Positions 35,529-43,746 of a stretch of DNA of 64,000 bases are shown here, piece by piece. Made by a program: the position numbers and the translations under genes. The notes below the pieces were generated by a model. That model had not been told where the DNA came from and did no database searches. It saw only the letters and a program-made list of their open reading frames with translations. Numbering within the stretch: position 1 is the stretch's first letter; each line of letters begins with the position of its first letter. Origin of the DNA: Arthrobacter globiformis (lineage in GTDB: Bacteria; Actinomycetota; Actinomycetes; Actinomycetales; Micrococcaceae); NCBI RefSeq assembly GCF_030815865.1, contig NZ_JAUSXI010000001.1, positions 992,001 through 1,056,000 on the forward strand, in the 5' to 3' direction.

Positions 35529-36925
35529 AACGGGTTTTCCTTTCCCTCCAGCGGCTCCAGTTCGTCGGGCGCGTAGTAGAAGGACCGGCCGTAGCCCTCA
35601 TAGAGATCGGCCGCCGGATCCTGTTCAAGGACGAGCCCGACGTGGGTGCTGCCATCGACGTCGAAGTGCACGCTGGTGACCCGCCCGGTCTGTCCGCCGA
35701 AGAACAGGTCCTGGGCGTCGGCGCGCCGCTTCGGGTGCACGCGCACGCGGCTGCCGCGCGCCACCGCGACGCCGTTGATCACAACGGCATCCTGGTCTGG
35801 CCGGACACTGGCCTCCGCCTCCGGATTCCACCATGGAACGTCCTGGCTGGCCGCGCTCCACGATTCGGCAGGGGCGTAGCCATCGGGATCCGCGGCGAAC
35901 GCGTGCGGGTTCCGCAGGGCGCCGTGCAGCTGCTGGAGGTCCTCCGGTGACATCGCCTCGCAGCGGTCGATGACGGCGGCGGCCCGCGGGTCCGTCGCCC
36001 GCGCCTCGGCCTTTTCCGCGTCGGTCAGCGTCAGCACCCGCAGCGTGAGGATCTCGTCGATCTCGGTGGAGTCGTACAGCGCCACCGAACTTTCCGGGGC
36101 CACCGCGGGATGGTCGTAGAGAATAATGGGCGAGATCAGCAGCACGTCAGTCTGGCCTTCGGGGCCGGCAAGCACAGGCCAGCCACGGTGCTGGGAACAC
36201 CGCCCGGCTGCCTGCTGCGCCCACAGCGGCGGGTCCAGCAGTGAGACGAAATCCCCGTCCCGCACGCCGAGCAACACGTGCGCCCCGATGAAGGAGACCG
36301 CGGTGGCGTCCTGCCGGTTCCCGGCCGGCAGGGGGTGGGCCGACAGTGGATGGGCCGTGTTGGCCGCGGTGACGCTGAGCCGCAGCAGCCCGCCGGACTC
36401 TTCGGCCGCGGTTAGCCGCAGTTCGCCGCGGAGAGCACGACGGCGGCGCACCAGCCGGCCGCCCGGCCCCCCGGCGTCGTCCTTGAGTTCCTCGACGTCG
36501 AGTCCCTCCGGGACCTCCACGGGCAGGACCTGTCCGGCCCGGAGCTGGGCCACGGAGAACGGCCCGAACGCCACTTCCTGTTCAACGGCCTCGTCCCAGC
36601 TCAGCCAGTTCGCAGCGCCCACGGCCAGGCTGTCCACGGGAGTGAACCCGCCGCCGTCGTCCGCTTTTTCTGCGGTGCGCGTCTGCAGGTGCAGGAAGCG
36701 GAAATGGATTTCAAGTCCGGCCTGCACTCCCGGGGCAAGCAGGCAGTCGGCGGACATGGACGGTTCCTCCCCGCTGCCGGCCTCTGCGGCGCCCGGCGGA
36801 CCCAGGATCCCGAACTGCCAGCGGGCCTGGTTCTTCTGGGCGGAGGCGCGGTAGGGGTAGAGCAGGTAGCCCTCGTAGAGGACGGCATCGGCGACCGCCC
36901 GGGCAAGGGCCAGGCCGGTGTTCAT
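35525..36925 (-). CDS. Uncharacterised 466-aa hydrogenase-locus protein
   Basis: No named family recognised. Soluble, no signal peptide. The N-terminal region AVLYEGYLLYPYRASAQKNQ is followed by RWQFGILGPPGAAEA. A central beta-rich part contains LRLSVTAANTAHPLSAHPLP and VSFIGAHVLLGVRDGDFVSL. The C-terminal ~75 residues, from VARGSRVRVHPKRRADAQD to GQTGRVTSVHFDVDGSTHVG, resemble an SH3-like barrel of the nitrile-hydratase-beta or KOW type, with LYEGYGRSFYYAPDELEPL at the end. It overlaps the genes before and after it by 4 bp each. Consistent placement in the operon suggests a maturation or electron-transfer role. Confidence 0.75.
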   Translation of the reverse strand: MNTGLALARAVADAVLYEGYLLYPYRASAQKNQARWQFGILGPPGAAEAGSGEEPSMSADCLLAPGVQAGLEIHFRFLHLQTRTAEKADDGGGFTPVDSLAVGAANWLSWDEAVEQEVAFGPFSVAQLRAGQVLPVEVPEGLDVEELKDDAGGPGGRLVRRRRALRGELRLTAAEESGGLLRLSVTAANTAHPLSAHPLPAGNRQDATAVSFIGAHVLLGVRDGDFVSLLDPPLWAQQAAGRCSQHRGWPVLAGPEGQTDVLLISPIILYDHPAVAPESSVALYDSTEIDEILTLRVLTLTDAEKAEARATDPRAAAVIDRCEAMSPEDLQQLHGALRNPHAFAADPDGYAPAESWSAASQDVPWWNPEAEASVRPDQDAVVINGVAVARGSRVRVHPKRRADAQDLFFGGQTGRVTSVHFDVDGSTHVGLVLEQDPAADLYEGYGRSFYYAPDELEPLEGKENPL

Positions 36926-37575
36926 GGCCGCTCTCCGGTCACATCGGCGGTGGCCTGGGCGAGCAGCTTCTCCACTGCGGCTTCCCAGGACGTGAGGCCC
37001 GCGGCGGACTTGTACCGGGCGAGTGCTGCCAGGACGTCGCGGTCCAGGCGGATCCATCCCGCGTTGGGGAAATACTGGTCCATCAGGCTCCGCCAGGCGG
37101 CGACCGGCAGCTTGTAGGACGCTTCAAGGTCCCACGGCACCTGTTCCACGGTGAACCCCGTCTGCCCCTTGGTGAACACGGTGCCGGAGAACAGCAGCTC
37201 CAGCGGTATCTCGCCGTCGTGCAGGGCATGCAGGTATTTGGCGGCGGCCACGTCGAAATCAAACGTGCAGGGCAGCGGGAGGTCCGCCTCGGTGCTGCCC
37301 GTGAAACCCTGCACCATGGTGCTGCACTGCATCCACAGGAATGACTTCAGCGTGGTGGGCCAGCGTCCGCGGCCGCCGAAGAGGTCCAGCAGGCCCGTCT
37401 CCTCCTCCGGCGCGTAGCCGCGGCGCTGCGGCAGGATCCGGACTTGGCAGCGCAGTGCCACTGCGTGCACCACGGCCCCCGTGCCTTCCGCCAGCCGCAG
37501 CCTGGCCGTCAGCTGCGGAGCGGCGGCGTAGGGTTCGGGCCGGATCTCCAGCACGGCGAAGGTAAGCTCGGTCAC
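36922..37575 (-). CDS. DUF6084-like hydrogenase-locus protein
   Basis: 217 aa, soluble. Starts MTELTFAVLEIRPEPYAAAP and continues ALRCQVRILPQRRGYAPEEE, GLLDLFGGRGRWPTTLKSFL and FDFDVAAAKYLHALHDGEIP. This matches my memory of the DUF6084 family annotated beside group 1h hydrogenases. It looks mostly beta with a helical C-terminus that includes VPWDLEASYKLPVAAWRSLM. No metal-binding motif is evident. Overlaps both neighbours by 4 bp. Function unknown. Confidence 0.75.
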   Translation of the reverse strand: MTELTFAVLEIRPEPYAAAPQLTARLRLAEGTGAVVHAVALRCQVRILPQRRGYAPEEETGLLDLFGGRGRWPTTLKSFLWMQCSTMVQGFTGSTEADLPLPCTFDFDVAAAKYLHALHDGEIPLELLFSGTVFTKGQTGFTVEQVPWDLEASYKLPVAAWRSLMDQYFPNAGWIRLDRDVLAALARYKSAAGLTSWEAAVEKLLAQATADVTGERP

Positions 37576-38285
37576 CGGAGGCCTCCCGTCCCGGCGGAAT
37601 CTGCCGGCGCCGGAACGCTGCGGCGGGCGATCCGATCGAAGAATGCCGCGAGCTCATCGCGCGCCTCCTGGCCGCCGTCGAACCCGCGCCAGAGGCGGCG
37701 CAGCCGGCCCACCAGCTCGTAGCAGGCGTCCACCGGAACCAGGTGGCAGTCCGCGGCTGCCCTGCCCGGACCCGGGCCGCGGATCAGCAGCGCCTCGGTG
37801 TCCGGCGCCGCGAGGCCGAGGGCCGGGTTGCGGGCCAGCACGCCGTCCCAGGCGGCGAGGGGCAGTTCCGATTCCGTGGCCCCGGCCGGGCCAGGGTAGA
37901 ACGCCACCGTGCGGCCGAGTTTGGAACTGCGGAAGAAGAACGCCAGGCCCACCGGAATTTCCAGTTCGTCCCACTGCCCAAGGCCGAGATCGAAGTCGGG
38001 GAAGGAGAGGTACCTGTCCGGCACCGAGCGGTAGCGCATGTGGGCGGTCGCATCCGTGAAGAGGAGGTAGCAGGGCCGGCAGGTGCACATCATCGCGTGG
38101 CTCTCCAGGTCCACCACGTGCTGGTGTGCGTTGGAAATCGGTTCGCCGCACATTTCGCAGCATTCCCCGGCGGCGGGAGCGGGCCGGTTCGCGGAAATCC
38201 GCCGCAGTAAGGCCACCGGCAAGGCGCCGTCGGCCTGGCCGGTTCCCGGGCCGCGCCCTGTACCTCCTCCATTCTCCATGTTCAT
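37572..38285 (-). CDS. DUF5947-like protein with two CxxC motifs
   Basis: 237 aa. Cys43-x2-Cys46 (CCEMCGEP) and Cys69-x2-Cys72 (CTCRPCYLLF), about 23 residues apart, with intervening His54 and His56 (NAHQHVVD), form a plausible zinc-ribbon or rubredoxin-like metal site. The rest is soluble, with YRSVPDRYLSFPDFDLGLGQ and VGLAFFFRSSKLGRTVAFYP. I recall DUF5947 as the family annotated at hydrogenase loci. If iron binds, it could be an electron carrier or a scaffold for the hydrogenase iron-sulfur clusters; zinc is equally possible. It follows hhyE by 1 bp and overlaps the next gene by 4 bp. Confidence 0.75.
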   Translation of the reverse strand: MNMENGGGTGRGPGTGQADGALPVALLRRISANRPAPAAGECCEMCGEPISNAHQHVVDLESHAMMCTCRPCYLLFTDATAHMRYRSVPDRYLSFPDFDLGLGQWDELEIPVGLAFFFRSSKLGRTVAFYPGPAGATESELPLAAWDGVLARNPALGLAAPDTEALLIRGPGPGRAAADCHLVPVDACYELVGRLRRLWRGFDGGQEARDELAAFFDRIARRSVPAPADSAGTGGLR

Positions 38286-38286
38286 T

Positions 38287-39492
38287 TCAGCGGTCCTGTC
38301 CGCCGGCTGCCTGCAGTTCCGGGGCCATGCCGGGCGCCGGCGCCGGGGTGGGCACGGACACTCCAGCCGCAGGCACGGACACCGCTGCTGGCACGGACAC
38401 TGCCGCAGGCACCGGGGCCGGCTCCGCCGGTTCCGGTACAGGCGCCGCCGGGACGGGTTCCAGCCCGGCCGGTGTCACCAGCGGGATTGCCTGCACCGGC
38501 GTCACGGCTGCCGGGGCTGCCGGTGCCGGCGGAACCGGCAACGGCGCGGACTGCACGGACACCATCGGAACCGCCACGGACATCACTCCGTTCCGGACCA
38601 GCAGCGGAAGCGGCTCCAGGTGCAGCTCCTTGTCCTCGAGGCAGACGCCCGCCCGCCGCACGTCAAAGTGGCCGCGGCAGGTGGGGCAGGTGAGCAGGCC
38701 ACCGCCAGCCGGTGCCGCGAGGGCGCGCTGCAGCACGGCGCCGGCCATGGAACCGGTGCATCGCGGGCAGTAGTCCCGGTAGGCGTAGATGTCCTGCCCG
38801 GTGCGGCAGGCCAGCACCGGGTAGCCGCCGACGAGGAAGCCTGCCACCTCGCCGGCCTCGAGCCCGGCGACCTCGGGAAGAGGTTCCCACGTGCCGCCGG
38901 ACATGTCGTGCCAGGAGTCTGCGGGTGTTCCGCCCGCCGGATTGTTGACCCGGACAAGCAGCGAGTCCACCGGAATCAGGGCCGGCGAGCCCGGCTGCTT
39001 TTCCGCTTCGACGACGTCGATGGCCGTCACCTCCGGTGCGGCGTTCTGGATGGCCTCCTCGACGGCGTACTTGAGGGTGACGGACGACGACGGGCAGCCC
39101 TGGCAGGTGCCGAGCAGTTTGAGCCGCACCACGCCGTCGGGGCTGATGCCTTCCAGTTCCACGTCGCCGCCGTGGGAGCCCAGGTAGGGCCGGACGCTGT
39201 CCAGCGCCGCGGCCACGCGTGCCTCCAGCGTATGGGGGTGCAGCCCGTGGATCACCAGGAGGCCGGCCACGAGGCTGTCCGCGGTCAGCGCCGCCAGCGT
39301 GGAGTCGTCGAGTTTCCCCTGGGCCTGCAGGATCTCCATAATGCGCTGCAGCCCGGCGCCGTAGAGGTCTGTCACCTGCCGGACCAGGTCCTCGGCCCGG
39401 CCGCGGGCGACTGCCCCGCCGGTGCCGAGGGCGTCAAGGAGTGTGCCAATCTGGTCCCCGCTCTGCAGCGGCGGCCGGTCCCCGCCGGGCAT
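38287..39492 (-). CDS. hhyE: NifU-domain / Rieske-like electron-transfer protein HhyE
   Basis: 401 aa. Domain order: helical N-terminus (1-90); NifU C-terminal domain (about 91-162) with CQGC (Cys130, Cys133) after YLGSHGGDVEL; Rieske-like domain (about 170-308); then a Pro/Ala/Val-rich tail (about 316-401). The Rieske-like domain has CPRC (Cys242/245) and CPTCRGHFD (Cys269/272), so the two usual His ligands are replaced by Cys. In Mycobacterium smegmatis, HucE and HhyE are proposed to relay electrons from the hydrogenase to the respiratory chain, and this gene has the same architecture and place. It starts just downstream of hhyL. Confidence 0.88.
   Translation of the reverse strand: MPGGDRPPLQSGDQIGTLLDALGTGGAVARGRAEDLVRQVTDLYGAGLQRIMEILQAQGKLDDSTLAALTADSLVAGLLVIHGLHPHTLEARVAAALDSVRPYLGSHGGDVELEGISPDGVVRLKLLGTCQGCPSSSVTLKYAVEEAIQNAAPEVTAIDVVEAEKQPGSPALIPVDSLLVRVNNPAGGTPADSWHDMSGGTWEPLPEVAGLEAGEVAGFLVGGYPVLACRTGQDIYAYRDYCPRCTGSMAGAVLQRALAAPAGGGLLTCPTCRGHFDVRRAGVCLEDKELHLEPLPLLVRNGVMSVAVPMVSVQSAPLPVPPAPAAPAAVTPVQAIPLVTPAGLEPVPAAPVPEPAEPAPVPAAVSVPAAVSVPAAGVSVPTPAPAPGMAPELQAAGGQDR
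38342..38409 (-). repeat. 18-21 bp tandem repeat coding for the HhyE tail
   Basis: Three consecutive units beginning GGCACGGACAC (at 38351, 38372 and 38390 approximately) encode V-S-V-P-A-A type hexa/heptapeptides in the C-terminal tail of HhyE. All units are multiples of 3, so copy-number changes would lengthen or shorten the tail without a frameshift. Confidence 0.6.
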
Positions 39493-39495
39493 GGC

Positions 39496-41289
39496 CTACT
39501 CGCCGGTCAGGGTCTGGGTGGGGGAGTGCAGCATGTCCAGCGTCTGCCCGTTGCCCAGGTACATGTGGACGCCGCACGGCAGGCAGGGGTCGAAGCTGCG
39601 GACGGTGCGCATGATGTCGATGCCCTTGAAGTGCTCGCGGTCGTTCTCCTCGAAGATCGGCTGCCCCTGGACCGCGTCCTCATAGGGGCCGGTCACGCCG
39701 TTGGAGTCGGTGGGGCTGGCATTCCAGGGGGTGGGCGGGTAGGGGTGGTAGTTGGCGATCTTGCCGTCGCGGATCACCATGTGGTGGGACAGGACACCGC
39801 GGACCGCCTCGGTGAAGCCGCAGCCGATGCCTTCGTCGGGGACCTCGAAGGTTTCCCACGTCTTGGTGCGGCCGGCCCGGATTTCCTCCAGGGCCTTTTC
39901 CGCGAAATGCAGCGCGGCGGCTGCAGCGTAGGCCTGGAAGTAGGTGCGGGCGCGGTTGCGTTCGAGCGTGTTGCTCCACTGCGGAATGTTCCACTCGAAG
40001 GACACAGGCCCCTTCAGCGCGGTCTTGGGCAGGTTGATTTGGACGCTCCGGCCGGTGGCCTTGATGTAACCGATGTCCACGAGTCCGGCGAGCGCCGTGG
40101 ACCAGAGCCGTGCCAACGGGCCGCCACCGGTGTCCAGTGCCAGGTTGTCCTGGCCGTCAAACCAGCGCGGCGACATGACCCAGCTGTACTTTTCCGCGAG
40201 GTCGCGCTTCTGCGGCCTGGGATTCGTGTGCTGGTTCCAGGGGTGGCGCCGGTCCACCGGATTGCCCAGCGGATCATGGGTCACGAACATTTCCTGGTCT
40301 TCCCAGTCCTCGTAGTAGGAGGAGCCGAGCATGATCCGGATGCCCAGGTTGATCCGCACCAGGTCCGTGGTGACCAGCTTGCCGTCCACCACAACGCCGG
40401 GCGTGACGAACATCTTCCGGCCCCACTCGGTCATGTCCTTGTACTCGAAGTTGCAGTAGTCCGGGTCCTGCAGCGATCCCCAGCAGCCCAGCAGCGTGCG
40501 CCGCAGCCCCACCTGCTCGTAGCCCGGCAGCGCCTCGTAGAAGAAATCGAACAGGTCGTCGTGCATGGGGACGACCTTCTTCATGAATTCGACGTAGCGC
40601 ATGAGCCGGGTGAGGTAGTCAGTCATCAGCTGGATGGTGGCCACTGTTCCCACGCCGCCCGGATAGAGGGTGGAGGGGTGCACGTGGCGGCCCTCCATAA
40701 GGCAGAACATCTCACGGGTGAGCCGGCTGACCTGCAGCGCTTCACGGTAGAACTCGCCGGTGAAGGGATTCAGCGAGCGCATGATGTCGGCGATGGTCCG
40801 GTAGCCGTGGTCGGCCTCGTGCGGCGCCCTGGTGTTCTCCGCCTTGGCCAGGACGCCGGGGTTGGTCTCGGAGACCATCTTTTCGCAGTAGTCCACGCCC
40901 ACCAGGTTTTCCTGGAAGATGTTGTGGTCGAACATGTACTCGGCGGCTTCGCCCATGTTGACGATCCATTCGCCCAGGTTCGGGGGCTTGACGCCGTAGG
41001 CCATGTTTTGCGTATAGCAGGAGCACGTGGCGTGGTTGTCGCCGCAGATCCCGCAGATACGGCTGGTGATGAAGTGGGCGTCCCTCGGGTCCTTGCCTTT
41101 CATGAAGATGGAGTAGCCGCGGAAGATCGAGGACGTGCTCTTGCATTCCACGACCTGGTTATTCTCGAAGTCGATCTTGGTGTAGATGCCGAGGCTGCCG
41201 ACGATCCTGGTGATGGGGTCCCAGTTCATCTCCACCAGGTTCGTGTTACCCGTTCCGCTTCCGGAGCCCATGGGAATTGTGGACGTCAT
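39496..41289 (-). CDS. hhyL: [NiFe]-hydrogenase large subunit, group 1h (actinobacterial type)
   Basis: 597 aa. Holds the NiFe active site that oxidises H2. The N-terminal cysteine motif is RICGICGDNH (Cys79, Cys82) and the C-terminal one DPCLPCGVH (Cys569, Cys572). The 22 residues after His575 (MYLGNGQTLDM...TGE) should be removed by the maturation protease encoded in the same operon. The segment NTNLVEMNWDPITRIVGSLG is typical of group 1h/5 enzymes. The start at 41289 (MTSTIPMGSGSG) is chosen over an in-frame upstream extension that is Pro/Ser-rich and overlaps hhyS. No export signal. Lies 28 bp after hhyS. Confidence 0.96.
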   Translation of the reverse strand: MTSTIPMGSGSGTGNTNLVEMNWDPITRIVGSLGIYTKIDFENNQVVECKSTSSIFRGYSIFMKGKDPRDAHFITSRICGICGDNHATCSCYTQNMAYGVKPPNLGEWIVNMGEAAEYMFDHNIFQENLVGVDYCEKMVSETNPGVLAKAENTRAPHEADHGYRTIADIMRSLNPFTGEFYREALQVSRLTREMFCLMEGRHVHPSTLYPGGVGTVATIQLMTDYLTRLMRYVEFMKKVVPMHDDLFDFFYEALPGYEQVGLRRTLLGCWGSLQDPDYCNFEYKDMTEWGRKMFVTPGVVVDGKLVTTDLVRINLGIRIMLGSSYYEDWEDQEMFVTHDPLGNPVDRRHPWNQHTNPRPQKRDLAEKYSWVMSPRWFDGQDNLALDTGGGPLARLWSTALAGLVDIGYIKATGRSVQINLPKTALKGPVSFEWNIPQWSNTLERNRARTYFQAYAAAAALHFAEKALEEIRAGRTKTWETFEVPDEGIGCGFTEAVRGVLSHHMVIRDGKIANYHPYPPTPWNASPTDSNGVTGPYEDAVQGQPIFEENDREHFKGIDIMRTVRSFDPCLPCGVHMYLGNGQTLDMLHSPTQTLTGE

Positions 41290-41317
41290 TGTCTTCGCCT
41301 GTCTGGAATTGGATGGG

Positions 41318-42376
41318 TTACCAGGTGCGCCGGGCCCCGGTGAGGAGCTCGGGTCCGGGCCGGCGCCACTTGGGCTCCTGGTCCAGGGTGTGCGTGGTGA
41401 TGCCCCGCAGGGTCCGGATGGCGGAGCCGTAGGGACGGATTGTGCTGGTGGAGAACTTGCCGCCGGGAGGTTCATCCATGAAGGGCATGAACTTGTCCGG
41501 GAAGCCCGGCATGGTGCAGCCGATGCAGATGCCGCCGACGTTGGGGCAGCCGCCGATGCCGTTCATCCAGCCGCGCTTAGGCACGTTGCACTTCACCACG
41601 GGACCCCAGCAGCCGAGCTTGACGATGCACTTGGGGGAGCCGTACTCGGTGGCGAAGTCGCCCTGCTCGTAGTAGCCGGCCCGGTCGCAGCCCTCGTGGA
41701 CCGTCTTGCCGAACAGCCACGTGGGTCGCAGTGCCTCATCCAGCGGAATCATCGGTGCCTGGCCGGTGGCCTGGTAGAGCAGGTACGTCATGGTTTCAGA
41801 GAGGTTGTCAGGCTGGATCGGGCATCCGGGCACGCACACTATGGGAATGCCGGCCTTGGACTTCCAGTCATAGCCAAGGTAATCCGGCACGCCCATGGCG
41901 CCGGTCGGGTTGCCGGCCATGGCGTGGATGCCGCCGTAGGTTGCGCAGGTTCCGGCGGCGATGATCGCGGTGGCCTTTGGTGCCAGCCGGTCCAGCCACT
42001 CGCTGGTGGTGATGGGCTGGCCGGTCTCGAGGTCGTTGCCGAACCCGCACCAGTAGCCGCCGGGGTCATGGAGTTTCTCGTTGGGAATGGATCCCTCGAC
42101 CACCAGCACGAACGGTTCAAGTTCGCCCCGGTCCGCCTTGCGGAACCATTCCAGGAAATCGTCGGCCCCTTCCTGCGGGCCGCATTCAAAGTCGATCAGT
42201 GGCCAGTGCATGGCGATCTTCGGCAGGCCGGGCAGCGCCCCGAGGGCGATTTCCTCGACGCTCGGCTGGGTGGCCGCGGTCAGGGCGACCGAGTCGCCGT
42301 CACAACTGAGCCCTGCGTTGATCCACAGCACGTGGATGAGGGCTTCTTCGGCCTTGAGGGAAGTTTCCGTAGGCAT
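41318..42376 (-). CDS. hhyS: [NiFe]-hydrogenase small subunit, group 1h
   Basis: 352 aa. Carries the electron-relay iron-sulfur clusters. The proximal-cluster motif reads GLSCDGDSVALT (Cys25, Asp28), where most hydrogenases have CxxC. Group 1h enzymes such as the Ralstonia eutropha actinobacterial-type hydrogenase coordinate this cluster with three Cys and one Asp. The other ligands lie in GTCATYGGIHA, CVPGCPIQPDN, TVHEGCDRAGYYEQGDFA, KCIVKLGCWGP and GGCPNVGGICIGCTMPGFPD. There is no Tat signal or C-terminal membrane helix, so the enzyme is cytoplasmic or peripherally bound. It follows hypB by 30 bp. Confidence 0.96.
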   Translation of the reverse strand: MPTETSLKAEEALIHVLWINAGLSCDGDSVALTAATQPSVEEIALGALPGLPKIAMHWPLIDFECGPQEGADDFLEWFRKADRGELEPFVLVVEGSIPNEKLHDPGGYWCGFGNDLETGQPITTSEWLDRLAPKATAIIAAGTCATYGGIHAMAGNPTGAMGVPDYLGYDWKSKAGIPIVCVPGCPIQPDNLSETMTYLLYQATGQAPMIPLDEALRPTWLFGKTVHEGCDRAGYYEQGDFATEYGSPKCIVKLGCWGPVVKCNVPKRGWMNGIGGCPNVGGICIGCTMPGFPDKFMPFMDEPPGGKFSTSTIRPYGSAIRTLRGITTHTLDQEPKWRRPGPELLTGARRTW

Positions 42377-42406
42377 CGTTGCCTCTTTCAGTGCCCCTGC
42401 TGGGGC

Positions 42407-43336
42407 TCAGTGTGCTTTTGTCAGGGCGCCGGTCAAAGGAACTGACCGGGCAGTCCCGGAGGTTGGCGCCGCCGCTTGGGAGGTGGCGCCGTCGAGCCAG
42501 CCGTACCAGGCGGCGAGGCCTTCGCCGGTGGCGGCGGACAGCGTGAGGAATTCGGCCCGCGGATTGATCTGCCGGATGCGGCGCAGGCACTCGTCGACGT
42601 CGAAGTCGACGTAGGGGAGCAGGTCCGACTTGTTGACGATCACGAGGTCGGCTGCCATGAACATGTGCGGGTATTTCTGGGGTTTGTCATCACCTTCCGT
42701 TACCGAGACGATCACTACCTTGGCCGTTTCGCCGAGGTCAAAAAGCGCGGGGCAGACGAGGTTACCCACATTTTCAATGAAGACCGTGGAGCCCGACTCC
42801 GGGGACAGCGCATCAAGGCCGTGCCGCAGCATGTCGGCGTCGAGATGGCAGCCGGCTCCGGTGTTGATCTGGATGACGGGGCGCCCCGTGGCGCGGATCC
42901 GGTCCGCGTCGAGGGAGGTCTCCTGGTCCCCTTCGATAACACCTGCGTCCAGGCGCCCGCCGAGTTCCGTCAGCGTGCGGACCAGGAGAGTGGTCTTGCC
43001 GGCACCCGGTGAACTCATGATGTTGAAGGCGCGCACCCCCCGGCCGGCAAGCCAGCCGCGGTTCGTGGCGGCCAGCAGGTCGTTCTTGGCCAGCAGGTTC
43101 TGCTCGAGCACGATGGTTTCTGTGCCCTGTGCCGCATGGTGGTGCCCGTCGGCGTGCCCGTTGACGTCGGTGTCCTCGTGGGACTTGGCGTGCCCGTGGG
43201 AGTGCTCATGCGTGTACGTGCGTCCGTGCTCATCAGTGTGGCTGTGCAGGTGCCCCTGCCTGGATGTTTGCAGTTCCCCTGCGAGGTTTGAAATGCGGGT
43301 GCCGGCCTCGTCGCCGCAACCGCACGTTGTACACAT
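42407..43336 (-). CDS. hypB: Nickel-inserting GTPase HypB with His-rich N-terminus
   Basis: 309 aa. The high-affinity nickel motif MCTTCGCG (Cys2, Cys5, Cys7) comes first. A His-rich stretch (about 30-68: GHLHSHTDEHGRTYTHEH, then HGHAKSHEDTDVNGHADGHH) follows and can store or buffer nickel. The GTPase domain has NIMSSPGAGKTTLL (P-loop), GVIEGDQETSLDADRI, INTGAGCHLDADML, ENVGNLVCPA (metal-site Cys) and IVNKSDLLPYV. It hands nickel to HypA and HhyL. The stop codon is 30 bp before hhyS, and the start lies 3 bp after the hypA stop. Confidence 0.96.
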   Translation of the reverse strand: MCTTCGCGDEAGTRISNLAGELQTSRQGHLHSHTDEHGRTYTHEHSHGHAKSHEDTDVNGHADGHHHAAQGTETIVLEQNLLAKNDLLAATNRGWLAGRGVRAFNIMSSPGAGKTTLLVRTLTELGGRLDAGVIEGDQETSLDADRIRATGRPVIQINTGAGCHLDADMLRHGLDALSPESGSTVFIENVGNLVCPALFDLGETAKVVIVSVTEGDDKPQKYPHMFMAADLVIVNKSDLLPYVDFDVDECLRRIRQINPRAEFLTLSAATGEGLAAWYGWLDGATSQAAAPTSGTARSVPLTGALTKAH

Positions 43337-43339
43337 TTC

Positions 43340-43669
43340 CTATGCCACCTCCACGGACATCAGCATGAGTTCGCGGCCGCTGAGGACTTCGACGTCCGCG
43401 CTTCCGCAAGGGCACAGCAGGATGAGATCGCTCAGGGTGAATTCGTCCTGGCAGCTGCGGCACCGTCCCCGGCCCTGCGGCTCATCAATCTGCAGCCGCG
43501 CGCCGGCCAACGGAGTGCCGGCCGTTGCCACGTCAAAACAAAAGCGCACGGCATCAGCCAGTACGCCCGAAAGGGGACCGATCCTCAGGTTGACCGCAGT
43601 AACCGGCCGTTCGCCTGTGCGGTCCAGAACGGCATAAACAAGGCCCTGCGTGATAGAGAGTTCGTGCAT
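43340..43669 (-). CDS. hypA: Nickel chaperone HypA
   Basis: 109 aa. The start MHELSITQGLVYAV contains the nickel-binding MHE. The zinc site has CRSC (CxxC) and then LCPCGSADVEV, where the second pair is C-x-C rather than the usual CPxCG. The ATG at 43669 is fixed by the MHE motif and an AGGAAGGAG ribosome-binding site; a 16-residue upstream extension is disregarded. First gene of the hydrogenase operon. Confidence 0.95.
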   Translation of the reverse strand: MHELSITQGLVYAVLDRTGERPVTAVNLRIGPLSGVLADAVRFCFDVATAGTPLAGARLQIDEPQGRGRCRSCQDEFTLSDLILLCPCGSADVEVLSGRELMLMSVEVA

Positions 43670-43688
43670 GGCGGCACTCCTTCCTGCC

Positions 43689-43717
43689 AAGATAGGCTCG
43701 CCCCCGTCAAAACGCAA
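43689..43717 (-). promoter_or_regulatory. Candidate promoter of the hydrogenase operon
   Basis: Minus-strand TTGCGT (43712-43717), 17-bp spacer, TATCTT (43689-43694), 20 bp before the hypA start. It agrees moderately with the housekeeping consensus, but the leader would be very short, so the real promoter may be elsewhere. Confidence 0.3.
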
Positions 43718-43746
43718 CCATCCAATCTAGGGCCCGCAGTTCCGGG

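Noticed and set aside
38083..41343. Very long plus-strand open frame (over 1,000 codons) opposite the hydrogenase genes
   Set aside because: Its sequence is a Gly/Ala/Arg/His-rich antisense shadow of hhyE and hhyL with no domain. High GC gives long open frames opposite real genes.
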